A stretch of 50,999 bases of DNA from Deltaproteobacteria bacterium (GCA_029262515.1 JAJCZH010000012.1:1-50999), one strand, 5' to 3'; positions 19,433 to 29,240 are shown, counted from the first letter of the stretch. Made by a program: numbers and translations. Notes: generated by a model from the letters alone, not told the origin.

Positions 19433-21826
19433 ATGGCAAAGTCCGCCAAATCATCCGGTTCAGCTGGTAGATCCGAGGTTAATGCTTCCAGGAATGGTCG
19501 CAAGAGTCCGGGGCTCGCTCAGGAGGTTGTCGGCATACTGCTCATGGCAGTGGCGCTCTATGCCGGGGTCAGTCTCTTTTCAGTGGAGGGCGCGCTGAAC
19601 TCGGGCGGCAGGCTCGGGGCTTTTACCTCAAGCCTTCTCTTCGACTTTATCGGTTATACCTCTTACGTCTTCCCTTTTCTCTTGGGCGTAATCGCATTAA
19701 AACTTCTCTTGAGGCGCGTCGTGATTATTCGTTTAAGCGTGCCTGCGGCGTTCTTGCTCTTCATACCCGTAACCTCGTCTATACTGGCTGTTCTTCTCAC
19801 GACCGTCGAAGGCGCGGGCGGAGTCATCGGGCTTCTCGTCAGTAAGACTCTTGGCGCCTATCTCGGCAGTACCGGGTCCCTTATACTTCTCATTGCTCTC
19901 GATCTTGCAGCGCTGCTCGTTGCCACCGGTACTTCCGTTGCGCACGGCAGCGTAAAGTTCTTTTCCCTTATTACATTGACCGCTAATACGGTATCGGACT
20001 CTATAAAGAGCCAGAAGGCACGCCACGAAGAGACCGCACGTCTTGCGGCCGTTGAGGCTAAAAAGGCAGCGGTTGAAAGAGCGAGGGTAGCGGCCGAAGA
20101 GGAGAAGAGTGTAGCTGAGGAGCGGGCAGAGCGGATGGCAAGGGAGGATGCCCTCTTCCGCCAGACAAGCGTGCCGACCATAATACCTCCAGCGCTGCCG
20201 CGCAACAGCCTGGAGGAGACGGCAACCAAGGAAGCGAAGAAAACAGGTACGACTGGCAGCGCGGACGATGGGGGTGAACCGCTGGAGTTCACCGTGCCGG
20301 AAGGATTCTACTCGTTACCGCCAACAACGCTTCTCGACCCGATACCGCTGACAGGGGCTGAGGTCGATAATGAGGCCCTGTTGGAGAACTCGAAGATCCT
20401 GGAAAAGAAGCTTCTCGACTTCGGCGTTGAGGGGCGCGTACTCGAGGTGCGCCCCGGTCCAGTGGTTACGATGTACGAGTTTGAACCTGCCCCTGGTATA
20501 AAGGTCGGCAGGATTACAAATCTTTCAGACGACCTGGCCCTTGCGATGAAGGCGATTTCCATAAGGATTATCGCGCCCATACCGGGCAAATCGGTGGTCG
20601 GCATAGAGATACCGAACAAGAAGAAACAGGTGATCTTCCTTCGCGAACTGCTGGAATGCCATGAGTTCGATGAGAGTGTTTTACGTATAGGGCTCGCGCT
20701 CGGCAGAGACATCGCGGGCCTTGCGTACGTTGCCGACCTGACCCGCATGCCGCACCTCCTGGTTGCCGGCGCCACCGGTTCGGGAAAGAGCGTCTCGGTT
20801 AATGCCATGGTACTCAGTATCCTCTTTAAGGCTACCCCTGAAGAGGTCCGCTTTCTTATGATAGACCCTAAGATGCTCGAACTCTCGGCTTACGAGGGCA
20901 TACCGCACCTGATAACACCTGTGATCACGAACCCTAAGCGCGCTGCCGTGGCGCTCAAGTCGATAGTCGTTGAGATGACCAAGCGGTACCGGCTTATGTC
21001 GGAAAAGGGAGCGCGCAATATAGAGACCTACAACGCCAAGGTAGCGGAGGAGGAGGCGCAGAAGCTTGCAGCGAAGCATGCGGAGGCCGAGGCCGCTACA
21101 GAAGATACCGTCGTAATCGATACCGAGGAGCCGGGTGGCGAGTGCGCAGCTGTTGAAGAAGAGAACGAGCATCGCCGGCTGCCCTTCATAGTGGTAATCA
21201 TAGATGAGCTTGCGGACCTGATGATGACTTCCGGCAAAGAGGTCGAAGAGTGCCTCGTCAGGCTCTCGCAGATGGCGCGCGCCTCAGGCATTCATATCAT
21301 AATCGCCACCCAGAGGCCTAGTGTGGACGTTGTTACCGGATTAATCAAGACCAACTTTCCGGCGCGCATAGCCTTTAAGCTGCCGACCCGTATAGACTCG
21401 CGCACCATACTCGATACCTCCGGGGCCGAGACTCTGCTCGGAGAAGGTGATATGCTTTTTATCCCGCCGGGCACCTCTACTTTGCAGAGGGTTCACGGTG
21501 TTTACGTGTCGGAGAAAGAGATAATGAAGGTCGCGGAGTTCTGGAAAGAGCAGGGAGCGCCTTCGTACGATGCCGAGATTATGAATGCCCCGGAAGAGAG
21601 TGTAAACGAAGAGGACGAGCAGCTTGACGAAAGTTTTCTCAGGCGGTACGACGAGGCCGTTGCGCTCGCCTCTCAGCTGGAGATGATCTCTACTTCGTAC
21701 CTCCAGCGCCGTTTCCGTATCGGTTACAATACCGCAGCCCGTCTTATCGACCATATGGAAAAAGAGGGCGTTATTGGCCCGTCGCAGGGTTCGCGCCCGC
21801 GAGAGGTGCTTATTCGAAAGTTGTAG
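19433..21826 (+). CDS. ftsK: DNA translocase FtsK/SpoIIIE
   Basis: 797 residues. The N-terminal membrane domain has four to five helices (to about 165). An alanine/glutamate-rich coiled stretch (about 195-240) follows, then the RecA-like motor with Walker A G-A-T-G-S-G-K-S and Walker B V-V-I-I-D-E-L-A-D-L. The C-terminal winged-helix gamma domain contains Y-L-Q-R-R-F-R-I-G-Y-N-T-A-A-R and reads chromosome polarity sequences. FtsK pumps DNA through the septum and activates XerCD at dif. An extra acidic/alanine-rich insertion of about 35 residues lies before Walker B (about 546-580), longer than in common homologues. Confidence 0.97.
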   Translation: MAKSAKSSGSAGRSEVNASRNGRKSPGLAQEVVGILLMAVALYAGVSLFSVEGALNSGGRLGAFTSSLLFDFIGYTSYVFPFLLGVIALKLLLRRVVIIRLSVPAAFLLFIPVTSSILAVLLTTVEGAGGVIGLLVSKTLGAYLGSTGSLILLIALDLAALLVATGTSVAHGSVKFFSLITLTANTVSDSIKSQKARHEETARLAAVEAKKAAVERARVAAEEEKSVAEERAERMAREDALFRQTSVPTIIPPALPRNSLEETATKEAKKTGTTGSADDGGEPLEFTVPEGFYSLPPTTLLDPIPLTGAEVDNEALLENSKILEKKLLDFGVEGRVLEVRPGPVVTMYEFEPAPGIKVGRITNLSDDLALAMKAISIRIIAPIPGKSVVGIEIPNKKKQVIFLRELLECHEFDESVLRIGLALGRDIAGLAYVADLTRMPHLLVAGATGSGKSVSVNAMVLSILFKATPEEVRFLMIDPKMLELSAYEGIPHLITPVITNPKRAAVALKSIVVEMTKRYRLMSEKGARNIETYNAKVAEEEAQKLAAKHAEAEAATEDTVVIDTEEPGGECAAVEEENEHRRLPFIVVIIDELADLMMTSGKEVEECLVRLSQMARASGIHIIIATQRPSVDVVTGLIKTNFPARIAFKLPTRIDSRTILDTSGAETLLGEGDMLFIPPGTSTLQRVHGVYVSEKEIMKVAEFWKEQGAPSYDAEIMNAPEESVNEEDEQLDESFLRRYDEAVALASQLEMISTSYLQRRFRIGYNTAARLIDHMEKEGVIGPSQGSRPREVLIRKL

Positions 21827-21876
21827 TTCTGAACTTCTCTGTCGGTATGGTCTGCTTTACTTAAGGAGGATGGAAG

Positions 21877-22557
21877 ATGAAGGTTTCGCACAGTATAAAG
21901 AGAGCCTCTTCGGCTCTGCTTACAGTACTCATTCTGCTGCTCATTTTTATCAGTCCGTTATCAGCGAAGAGTGAGAAGAAGAGGAGCGTGGATCTTGATG
22001 AAATAGTCGAACAGGTTGAAGAGCGCTACGATAAATTGAAGAGCGTGAGCGCCGGTTTTACTCAAGAGGTCGTCTCTCTCGGAATGGCTACGCCAATGGT
22101 TACCGGCGGACGGGTCTGGTTCAAGAAACCGGGCATGATGCGCTGGAAGTACTCAACCGGCTCTACCGATGAATTGATAGGTAACAGAGAGAAGGTCTGG
22201 TTACTGCAGCCCGACCTCAATCAGGCGATAGAGAGCGATACGTCTAGCGTTTCTCCGATTGTCACGGACTTTCTTTCGGGTGTCGGGCGGCTGCGTGACG
22301 ACTTCACCATTCACCTCGCCTCAAAGGGCAAGAGCTCCTACCGTCTTTCGCTTGTACCGAAGAACGAAATGGCCGGAGTGGAACGGTTAACGCTGGAGGT
22401 CGGTACCAAGGATTCTCTGGTCTACCGCACTACGATCGAAGACGCCTTCGGCACTACGACCACGGTAACTTTTGTAAATGTGGAGCTCAATGTGCCCAAG
22501 GATGACTCTTTTTTTAACTTTGTTCCGCCCGAAGGACTCAACGTCATTAAACAGTAG
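21877..22557 (+). CDS. lolA: Outer-membrane lipoprotein carrier LolA
   Basis: 226 residues with a signal peptide (basic start, hydrophobic core about 12-27, cleavage near S-A-K-S). The mature protein has the LolA layout: L-K-S-V-S-A-G-F-T-Q-E, G-R-V-W-F-K-K-P-G-M-M-R-W-K-Y and D-F-L-S-G-V-G-R-L. LolA carries lipoproteins across the periplasm from LolCDE to the outer membrane, which is direct evidence of an outer membrane. AAGGAGG lies 7 nt upstream. It follows ftsK by 50 bp, the common ftsK-lolA order. Confidence 0.95.
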   Translation: MKVSHSIKRASSALLTVLILLLIFISPLSAKSEKKRSVDLDEIVEQVEERYDKLKSVSAGFTQEVVSLGMATPMVTGGRVWFKKPGMMRWKYSTGSTDELIGNREKVWLLQPDLNQAIESDTSSVSPIVTDFLSGVGRLRDDFTIHLASKGKSSYRLSLVPKNEMAGVERLTLEVGTKDSLVYRTTIEDAFGTTTTVTFVNVELNVPKDDSFFNFVPPEGLNVIKQ

Positions 22558-22599
22558 TACGGTCATCTTATAATTACAATCAACGGAGGTATATAGATT

Positions 22600-23088
22600 A
22601 TGGCATCATTCGATATCGTCTCGCAGGTAGATATGCAGGAGGTCGATAATGCGGTAAATCAGGCCAAAAAGGAGTTGGAGCAACGGTACGACTTCAGGGG
22701 CTCCAAGTGCGAGATCGGCTGGGAGAAGACAGAAGAGATAACCATTACGGCGGATGACGACTATAAGCTCAAGAGTGTAATAGATATTCTTCAGACCCGT
22801 TTCGTAAAGCGTGACATTGCTCTGAAATCCCTTGAGTACGGCACTGTCGAGGACGCATCAGGCGGGCTTTTACGACAGGTTATAAAGATACGTCAGGGCA
22901 TTGAGACCGCCAAGGCCAAAGAGATATGTAAGGTTATAAAGGGGTTGAAGCTCAAAGTTCAAGCGCAGGTACAAGATGACCAGGTGCGGGTAACCGGTAA
23001 AAAACTGGACGATCTTCAGCTTGTTATTCAGGAAATGAAGTCGCGTGATCTAGATCTTCCTCTTCAGTTTATAAACATGAGGTCATAG
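22600..23088 (+). CDS. yajQ: YajQ family nucleotide-binding protein
   Basis: 162 residues, the standard YajQ (DUF520) length. The N-terminal M-A-S-F-D-I-V-S-Q and [11 protein letters not shown] are diagnostic. The C-terminal [15 protein letters not shown]-x-D-D-L-Q also matches. YajQ binds nucleotides; in Xanthomonas it binds c-di-GMP and interacts with a transcription factor, so a c-di-GMP role here is possible. GGAGG lies 10 nt upstream. Confidence 0.96.
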   Translation: MASFDIVSQVDMQEVDNAVNQAKKELEQRYDFRGSKCEIGWEKTEEITITADDDYKLKSVIDILQTRFVKRDIALKSLEYGTVEDASGGLLRQVIKIRQGIETAKAKEICKVIKGLKLKVQAQVQDDQVRVTGKKLDDLQLVIQEMKSRDLDLPLQFINMRS

Positions 23089-23115
23089 AGTCTGTATTGA
23101 AGGAGTGGCAGGGTT

Positions 23116-24087
23116 TTGAAAGAATGGATTGAAATTCGCGCACGCGGAAGCGCTCTACGCTCCGATGAAGCCGCATATCTGCTGATTACAGCCGGTAGTC
23201 CCGGTGTGGAAGAGCAGACAGAGGGTATCGACGCTGTGGTAGGGCGCCTGCTCTCTATAAGCCCTGACTCTGAGCAGCCTGACTCTGATCAGCATGATTA
23301 CGGAGTTTTGCTGAACGAACCGGACAAAGAGGTTCGGCTCACAGGCCACCTCGATCCTGCTGAGAAGGGAGCCGGTGAAATTAGTACACGTTTACAGAAG
23401 CTGGAAGAGGACTTAAAGCGGCTCGGCTGGTCGTTTGACTCCGCTCTGTATAAAGACCTGGACTGGTCGAAGACCTGGCGTCATGCTTTAAAACCCGTAA
23501 AAGTCTCAAGCGGAGGCAGGTCGGTTATAATCAGGTCAAAGTGGAGCAAGCGTAAGTCAAGACCTGGCGAGATAGAACTTTTGATAGACCCCTCCATGGC
23601 CTTCGGTACGGGCCATCATGCAACCACCAAACTCTGCTTGAAGGCCCTTTTAGCCCTGTTTGGGCGTTTCAGCCCAAAAGAGCACTCCCTTCTTGACGTC
23701 GGCACCGGTACAGGGGTGCTCGCCATAGCTGCTGTAAAATTTGGCGTTAAGAGCGCGCTCGGAGTAGAGATAGACCCTGTTTCGCTCAAGGTGGCTCGAA
23801 AAACCGTAAGGGCCAATGGAGTTAAGGTGGCTCTGTCCGGGCGGCCGGTAGAGGCGCACCGTGGCAGGTACTCTATTATTGTGGCCAATATACTTTCCGG
23901 AGAGCTCACGCGCCTTTCTCCTGTACTCGCAAAAATGCTCGCCTCCGACGGGGTGCTGCTCTTGTCCGGTATCCTTGCTACAGAGGCCGACATGGTGGTA
24001 GAGACCTACAGGGAACTCGGATTGAAGTTCTTAAAGAGGTACAGGTCGGGCGAGTGGGTGGCTCTTGAGTTTATAAAAGAGGCCTGA
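23116..24087 (+). CDS. prmA: Ribosomal protein L11 methyltransferase
   Basis: 323 residues from a TTG start. The N-terminal domain recognises L11; the methyltransferase domain has the SAM motif L-D-V-G-T-G-T-G-V-L-A-I-A-A and the PrmA signature D-P-S-M-A-F-G-T-G-H-H-A-T-T, then V-A-N-I-L. It trimethylates L11. A short duplicated stretch (P-D-S-E-Q / P-D-S-D-Q) lies in the N-terminal domain near residues 54-63. It sits between yajQ and rsmE, and rsmE may be co-transcribed. Confidence 0.95.
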   Translation: MKEWIEIRARGSALRSDEAAYLLITAGSPGVEEQTEGIDAVVGRLLSISPDSEQPDSDQHDYGVLLNEPDKEVRLTGHLDPAEKGAGEISTRLQKLEEDLKRLGWSFDSALYKDLDWSKTWRHALKPVKVSSGGRSVIIRSKWSKRKSRPGEIELLIDPSMAFGTGHHATTKLCLKALLALFGRFSPKEHSLLDVGTGTGVLAIAAVKFGVKSALGVEIDPVSLKVARKTVRANGVKVALSGRPVEAHRGRYSIIVANILSGELTRLSPVLAKMLASDGVLLLSGILATEADMVVETYRELGLKFLKRYRSGEWVALEFIKEA

Positions 24088-24174
24088 AAGTGCTGTCGTC
24101 AGGTGAAGAAAAGTGTGTAAAAAAGGTGAAAGAAGAGGATAAATCAGGATGAATTTCGAAGAAAAGAGTGCAAA

Positions 24175-24963
24175 ATGAGACGTTTTTACTCCCCGAAACT
24201 TACTCCCGAATTTATTCAAAAATCTGCTTCCATTGAGTTGGCAGGCGCTGAGTTCAGGCATCTTAATAGCGCACTGAGGTTAAAGGCCGGTACCGAGGTT
24301 GAGCTCTTTAATGGTCGCGGTACGGTCTGCAGGGGCACGATAGCTTTTGTTGAAAAGGAGTTTGCGGTTATAGAGATTACCGGCTCTATTGAGCCTGCTC
24401 CCGGAACCGTTGGAGTGAACGAAAGCCCTGTCGAAATACTTTTGGTGCAGGGGCTGGCTAAGGGCACGAAACCCGAGTTCATTATCCAGAAGGCTACCGA
24501 ACTCGGCGTTAAAGAAGTTCGTCTCTATATTGCCGGGCGTAGTGTTCCCGACCTCTCAGGCACGAAGGCCGGTAAAAGGGCGGAGGCGAAACTTGTACGG
24601 TGGTCTCGCGTGGCTATGGAGGCCGCTAAGCAGTGCGGCAGGAGTGTGGTTCCGAAGGTCCTCCTGTTTGATTCTCTTAGTGATGCGATAGGCACTGTCG
24701 GCACCGGTTTTTTTTTTACTCTCGAACAAAAACCGGGCGCTCTCTCCGGCAGCAGTACCAGAGAGGTTCTGTGCGGGGTTACCGAGCGCAATACGGTGCT
24801 TGCCGTAATAGGCCCGGAAGGCGGCATGGACGGACGCGAGCAGGAGGTAGCCCTGGAGTCAGGACTGATCCCTCTGTCTCTTGGCCCGCGTATTCTTCGT
24901 ACGGAGACTGCGGCAGTAACCGCGCTCTCAATTCTGCAGTATGAACTCGGAGACCTCTCTTAG
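24175..24963 (+). CDS. rsmE: 16S rRNA (uracil-1498-N3)-methyltransferase
   Basis: 262 residues of the SPOUT-class RsmE family. The PUA-like N-terminus has L-N-S-A-L-R-L-K-A-G-T; the SPOUT knot has L-V-Q-G-L-A-K-G-T-K-P-E-F-I-I-Q-K-A-T-E-L-G-V, then V-I-G-P-E-G-G-M-D, G-P-R-I-L-R-T-E-T-A-A and a C-terminal leucine-rich helix. It methylates U1498 of 16S rRNA. An 87-bp purine-rich gap separates it from prmA. Confidence 0.95.
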   Translation: MRRFYSPKLTPEFIQKSASIELAGAEFRHLNSALRLKAGTEVELFNGRGTVCRGTIAFVEKEFAVIEITGSIEPAPGTVGVNESPVEILLVQGLAKGTKPEFIIQKATELGVKEVRLYIAGRSVPDLSGTKAGKRAEAKLVRWSRVAMEAAKQCGRSVVPKVLLFDSLSDAIGTVGTGFFFTLEQKPGALSGSSTREVLCGVTERNTVLAVIGPEGGMDGREQEVALESGLIPLSLGPRILRTETAAVTALSILQYELGDLS

Positions 24964-25205
24964 TTCGGCCGGAGTTACGTTGATCTACTCCTCTGAACGT
25001 GTTTACTCTTATGTCTTTTACGCCATTTGAGTTAAGGAGTACTTCCTGTACTAAACACCGTTACGACCAATTGCAGGGTGCAACATTTGAACCTGTAATT
25101 GGTAACGTTAAGGGATTGACGGAACTATAGTGTCAGGAGTACAGTCTTGCCTGACAGACTGCTTAAAGATTTAACAACCTTACTCATCCATAGAAGAGAA
25201 TAGAT

Positions 25206-26375
25206 ATGATAGAAACCAAAATACAATTGAAAGACTTGGTAGCAGCACTAAAAAATAGCGAGTTTGTATACTATTACCAACCAAAAGTTTCTATGGTTAC
25301 AGGTGAATTAAGCGGTGCAGAAGCTTTGATCCGTTGGAAAAAACCTGATGGCACAATTATACCGCCATGCGAATTCATTCCACTAGCAGAGTCTTCCGGG
25401 TTCATTAATGAGATAACACTTTCGATGTTCCAACAGCTCATTGTAGACATGAGTATTATTCATGACCTAAATGATTCACTTGTCATATCGTTCAACGCCT
25501 CCGCAAAAGACTTTGTCAATAATAAATTAACGGAGGTGATTCGCAACAGCATCACTAATAAATTAATTGTTCCAGATAGGCTGGAAGTGGAGCTTACGGA
25601 GACCGCAATCCTTAAAACAAAAGGTGTTGAGGTCTATTTGCGTCAGCTTGAAAATATAGGTGTCCACATCGCAATGGATGACTTCGGCACAGGGTTTTCA
25701 AGTATTGACATGCTGTCACAGTTACCATTTTCTTGTGTCAAAATAGACCAAGGTGTTGTCAGTAGAATGGAAGATTCAGATAAGGACTTTTCTATAGTTG
25801 AGTCGAGTATTAGAATGGTGCATGATCTGGATCTCACAGTAGTCGCAGAGGGTATAGAGACAGAAAGAACTTACAAGATTCTCGTTGATATGGGTTGTTC
25901 TGTTGGTCAAGGGTATTGGATGAGTCGCCCTTTACCATTACATGAATTTATTAATCTCGTTGTGTTGAAGAGACAATGGCCAACATCAACGAGGGGGTTG
26001 TTGTGCATGGCGCAACTTGATCATATGAAGTGGCGGAAGGCAATCATAGACGGCGCTTCTTTTTTGATCTCCAGGAAAGGTAAGAATACAGCCCTTAGGG
26101 GGGCGCCGGAGCTAGACTCAAGTGCATGTCGTTTAGGAAAATGGTATTATGGACAAGGGAGAAAGTTCTCTGGAACTAAGCATTACGATGCACTCGAAGA
26201 ACCTCATAGGTGTCTGTATCAAGCAGGTATGGAACTCCTAGAATATGCAAAGAGTGGGGCTTCGAAAAAGGAACTAATATTATATATGCGTAAAGTCAGC
26301 GAGCAATCTATCATTGTAATTAATCTTTTGCACGAGTTAGAAAAAGAGCTATTCCTAATTGATGACTTCGATTAA
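25206..26375 (+). CDS. EAL c-di-GMP phosphodiesterase fused to a CZB (zinc-binding) domain
   Basis: 389 residues. An EAL domain starts at once (about 8-250), with no GGDEF: E39 in A-E-A-L-I-R, N97, E129, D158-D159 in D-D-F-G-T-G, K179 in V-K-I-D, E215 in A-E-G-I-E and Q235. All catalytic and metal residues are present, so it should break c-di-GMP. Residues about 260-385 match the chemoreceptor zinc-binding domain: H273 in L-D-H-M-K-W, C308 in C-R-L-G-K-W-Y-Y and H334 in P-H-R-C-L-Y. The usual fourth ligand His is Tyr338. CZB domains sense zinc or oxidants through Zn-Cys chemistry (DgcZ is the GGDEF example). Base use is clearly more AT-rich than the neighbours. A DUF302 gene follows 29 nt later. 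Confidence 0.9.
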   Translation: MIETKIQLKDLVAALKNSEFVYYYQPKVSMVTGELSGAEALIRWKKPDGTIIPPCEFIPLAESSGFINEITLSMFQQLIVDMSIIHDLNDSLVISFNASAKDFVNNKLTEVIRNSITNKLIVPDRLEVELTETAILKTKGVEVYLRQLENIGVHIAMDDFGTGFSSIDMLSQLPFSCVKIDQGVVSRMEDSDKDFSIVESSIRMVHDLDLTVVAEGIETERTYKILVDMGCSVGQGYWMSRPLPLHEFINLVVLKRQWPTSTRGLLCMAQLDHMKWRKAIIDGASFLISRKGKNTALRGAPELDSSACRLGKWYYGQGRKFSGTKHYDALEEPHRCLYQAGMELLEYAKSGASKKELILYMRKVSEQSIIVINLLHELEKELFLIDDFD

Positions 26376-26404
26376 CCGTGAAAACGTTTTTAGTGGAGGT
26401 ACGT

Positions 26405-26791
26405 ATGAAGTATTATTTCAGCAAGTCTTTTGAAGGGTCGTTTGATGAGGCTATTGCCAAGGTTACGGAGTGCCTCAAAGAGGAAGGCTTTGGTATTCTT
26501 ACCGAGATAGACGTGAAGGAGACTTTGAAGAAGAAACTGGATGCGGACTTCCGTAAATATAGAATTCTTGGAGCGTGTAACCCAGCCTTTGCCTATAAGG
26601 CATTACAGGCTGAAGCTCACATAGGTCTTATGTTGCCATGTAATGTTATTGTTCAGGAAATGGATAATGGTACCGTAGAGGTAGCGGCTATTGATCCGGC
26701 AGCATCTATGCAGGCCATTGAGAACCCTGCACTTGCTGACATAGCCACTACAGTTAGAGAGAAGATGAAGGCTGTAGTTGACAACCTGTAA
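26405..26791 (+). CDS. DUF302 family protein
   Basis: 128 residues; the start is set at the ATG at 26405 because GGAGGT lies 4 nt upstream and the DUF302 core begins with Y-Y-F-S-K-S-F-x-G-S-F-D-E-A. Later motifs are G-A-C-N-P-A-F-A-Y-K-A-L and L-P-C-N-V-I-V-Q-E, each with a Cys (Cys58, Cys79), and V-A-A-I-D-P at about 96. The fold is known, the function is not. Base use is closer to the host than that of the EAL-CZB gene. The 29-bp spacing and shared direction make an operon with the EAL-CZB gene likely. Confidence 0.88.
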   Translation: MKYYFSKSFEGSFDEAIAKVTECLKEEGFGILTEIDVKETLKKKLDADFRKYRILGACNPAFAYKALQAEAHIGLMLPCNVIVQEMDNGTVEVAAIDPAASMQAIENPALADIATTVREKMKAVVDNL

Positions 26792-27108
26792 GAGCTGCTT
26801 CTTTTATAACTGATCAGGCAGACTTAATGACTTATTCTGCTAGTAATCGTGAGTTTTAGAAACTTTATAAAAGTATAGACTTGTAGCTGTACTTAACACA
26901 CGTCTCTGCCCGTCCCTCCGGTAAGCCGACCAATGTAAAAAAGTCCAGTAAAATTACGCCCCTTCCCTTGACAGACCACCAGTACGACCCTACATTATAT
27001 TTAAGTAGTAGGCAGTAGGCTGTGTATGGCTGTTTTCAGGGCCGCTCTTTGTCGGCTAAGTTCATGTTTTTATTGAAAAATTGATATAATATCAGGAGGT
27101 AGTGAAAG
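26792..27108. other. Intergenic stretch upstream of dnaK
   Basis: 317 bp without a gene. It holds a good promoter for dnaK (see separate entry). No CIRCE-type inverted repeat was recognised. Confidence 0.5.
26968..26996 (+). promoter_or_regulatory. Promoter for dnaK
   Basis: TTGACA (26968-26973) and TACATT (26991-26996) are 17 nt apart. The same stretch can be read as a loose sigma-32 site (CTTGAC, then ACCCTACAT), which would fit a heat-shock gene; sequence alone does not decide. Confidence 0.5.
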
Positions 27109-29070
27109 ATGGGAAAGATTATAGGAATAGACCTCGGTACAACCAACTCTGTTGTTTCCGTAATGGAGGGTGGGGAGCCTAAGGTTATAGTCAATGAAGA
27201 GGGCAGCCGTATAACTCCCTCGGTGGTCGCATTCACCAAGGAGAAAGAGACCCTAGTCGGGCAGGTTGCAAAGCGGCAGGCGGTGACCAACCCCGAGAAT
27301 ACCATCTTCAGCATAAAGCGCTTTATGGGAAGGAACATGGACGAAGTCTCCGAGGAGATGGCCATGGTGCCTTATCAGGTTATAAAAGATTCTAGCGGCA
27401 GGGCGGCTGTAAAGTCGAGCAATATGGGTAAAGAGTACCTTCCGCCAGAGATTTCTGCGATAATACTCCAGAAGCTGAAGCGCTCGGCCGAGGCGTACCT
27501 CGGTGAAGAGGTGACCGAAGCCGTTATTACGGTTCCGGCCTACTTTAACGATGCACAGCGTCAGGCCACCAAGGATGCCGGCAAGATCGCCGGGCTCGAC
27601 GTAAAGAGAATAATAAACGAGCCAACCGCCTCTTCGCTTGCCTACGGTCTTGAGAAGAAGAGCGATCAGGTAATAGTCGTATACGACTTTGGCGGCGGCA
27701 CCTTCGATGTATCGATTCTCGAAGTAGGTGACGGAGTATTCGAGGTAAAGAGTACCAACGGTGATACCCATCTCGGTGGAGATAATATCGACCATAAGAT
27801 CATCGACTGGCTCGTAACCGAGTTCAAGAAGGATCAGGGCGTCGATCTCTCGAAGGACAGGATGGCGCTCCAGAGGCTCCGTGAGTCTGCCGAAAAGGCG
27901 AAGATAGAGCTTTCGAGCGCAATGGAGACTGAGATCAATCTGCCGTTTATCACCGCAGACTCTTCGGGTCCGAAGCACCTTGTTATGAGGCTCTCTCGCG
28001 CCAAGCTTGAACAGCTTGTAAGCGACTTGATCGACCGGAGTGTAGAACCGTGCCGCAAGGCGCTGGCTGACGCCAACCTTAGCGCTTCGGATATTAACGA
28101 GGTGGTTCTTGTGGGCGGTATGACCCGTATGCCGCTTGTCCAGAAGGTGGTTACCGATTTTTTTGGCCGCGAGCCGCATAAAGGCGTAAACCCCGATGAG
28201 GTAGTTGCTATTGGTGCGGCCATACAGGGCGGAGTGCTTGCCGGAGACGTGAAGGACGTGGTGCTGCTCGATGTAACCCCGCTTTCACTCGGAGTAGAAA
28301 CGCTCGGAGGGGTTATGACTACCCTTATCTCGCGCAATACTACGATTCCTGCCAAGAAGAAGGAGATCTTCACCACCGCTGCTGACAACCAGACGCAGGT
28401 AGAGATCAACGTTTTGCAGGGCGAGCGCCAGATGGCTACCGACAACAGGGTTTTAGGCAAGTTCAATCTTGTCGGTATCCCGTCCGCACCTAGAGGCGTG
28501 CCTCAGGTAGAGGTCGCCTTCGATATAGATGCCAACGGAATACTCAATGTCAGTGCGCGTGATACCGCCACCGGCAAGGAGCAGAAGATAACCATTACGG
28601 CTTCTAGCGGCCTCTCTTCGGACGAGGTAGACAACATGGTTAAGGACGCCGAGGGACATGAGGAAGAGGACAAGTTGAAGAAGGAGCTTATAGAGCTTCG
28701 CAACCAGCTAGACTCAGTTGTCTATTCTACCGACAAGCTTCTTGGTGAGAATAAAGAGAAGCTCGGTGAGGAAGATGTAAAGGCGACCGAAGAGGCCATT
28801 GCCGAGGGCAGGAAGATACTCTCTGAGCAGGGTGATGATCTCGAGGCCTTGAAGGCTTGTCTTGAGAAGGTCAACGCCGCTTCCCATAAGCTCGCGGAGC
28901 AGATGTACAAGACCGCTTCGGATGAAGGCGCAACGCCGGGTGAACCGGGAGCGGGTCCTGAATCAGGCGCCTCGGAAGGCGGTGACGATGGTACGGTTGT
29001 AGATGCCGAGGTAGTGGATGAAGAGAAGTCGGACTCGACCGATTCGGAAGAAGAGAAGGTCAATCAGTAA
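27109..29070 (+). CDS. dnaK: Chaperone DnaK (Hsp70)
   Basis: 653 residues, close to the usual length. The ATPase domain starts [13 protein letters not shown] and has [12 protein letters not shown] and [10 protein letters not shown]. The linker [13 protein letters not shown] and the substrate domain follow; the tail is acidic and ends E-E-E-K-V-N-Q, not the usual E-E-V-D. AGGAGG lies 9 nt upstream of the ATG. It heads a chaperone run (dnaJ, clp, usp), each with its own gap. No grpE is adjacent. Confidence 0.98.
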   Translation: MGKIIGIDLGTTNSVVSVMEGGEPKVIVNEEGSRITPSVVAFTKEKETLVGQVAKRQAVTNPENTIFSIKRFMGRNMDEVSEEMAMVPYQVIKDSSGRAAVKSSNMGKEYLPPEISAIILQKLKRSAEAYLGEEVTEAVITVPAYFNDAQRQATKDAGKIAGLDVKRIINEPTASSLAYGLEKKSDQVIVVYDFGGGTFDVSILEVGDGVFEVKSTNGDTHLGGDNIDHKIIDWLVTEFKKDQGVDLSKDRMALQRLRESAEKAKIELSSAMETEINLPFITADSSGPKHLVMRLSRAKLEQLVSDLIDRSVEPCRKALADANLSASDINEVVLVGGMTRMPLVQKVVTDFFGREPHKGVNPDEVVAIGAAIQGGVLAGDVKDVVLLDVTPLSLGVETLGGVMTTLISRNTTIPAKKKEIFTTAADNQTQVEINVLQGERQMATDNRVLGKFNLVGIPSAPRGVPQVEVAFDIDANGILNVSARDTATGKEQKITITASSGLSSDEVDNMVKDAEGHEEEDKLKKELIELRNQLDSVVYSTDKLLGENKEKLGEEDVKATEEAIAEGRKILSEQGDDLEALKACLEKVNAASHKLAEQMYKTASDEGATPGEPGAGPESGASEGGDDGTVVDAEVVDEEKSDSTDSEEEKVNQ

Positions 29071-29110
29071 GGGGCTTTTTTTGAAGTCCTTGTATAGTTA
29101 GTAAAGAGTA

Positions 29111-29152
29111 AAGCGGCCTTCTCGGGACTTCCCGGAGAGGCCGCTTTTTTTT
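29111..29152 (+). terminator. Terminator of dnaK
   Basis: A GC-rich stem (AAGCGGCCT at 29111 pairing to the CCGCTT at 29141) with a small internal mismatch, then eight T. Confidence 0.85.
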
Positions 29153-29240
29153 GCTGCTGTTTTTTCTACTATTGTTGGTAGAATTTGATTAATATATAAC
29201 CCTTACTGACAGATAATGGGCATTAAAGGATTGGTGGCAA

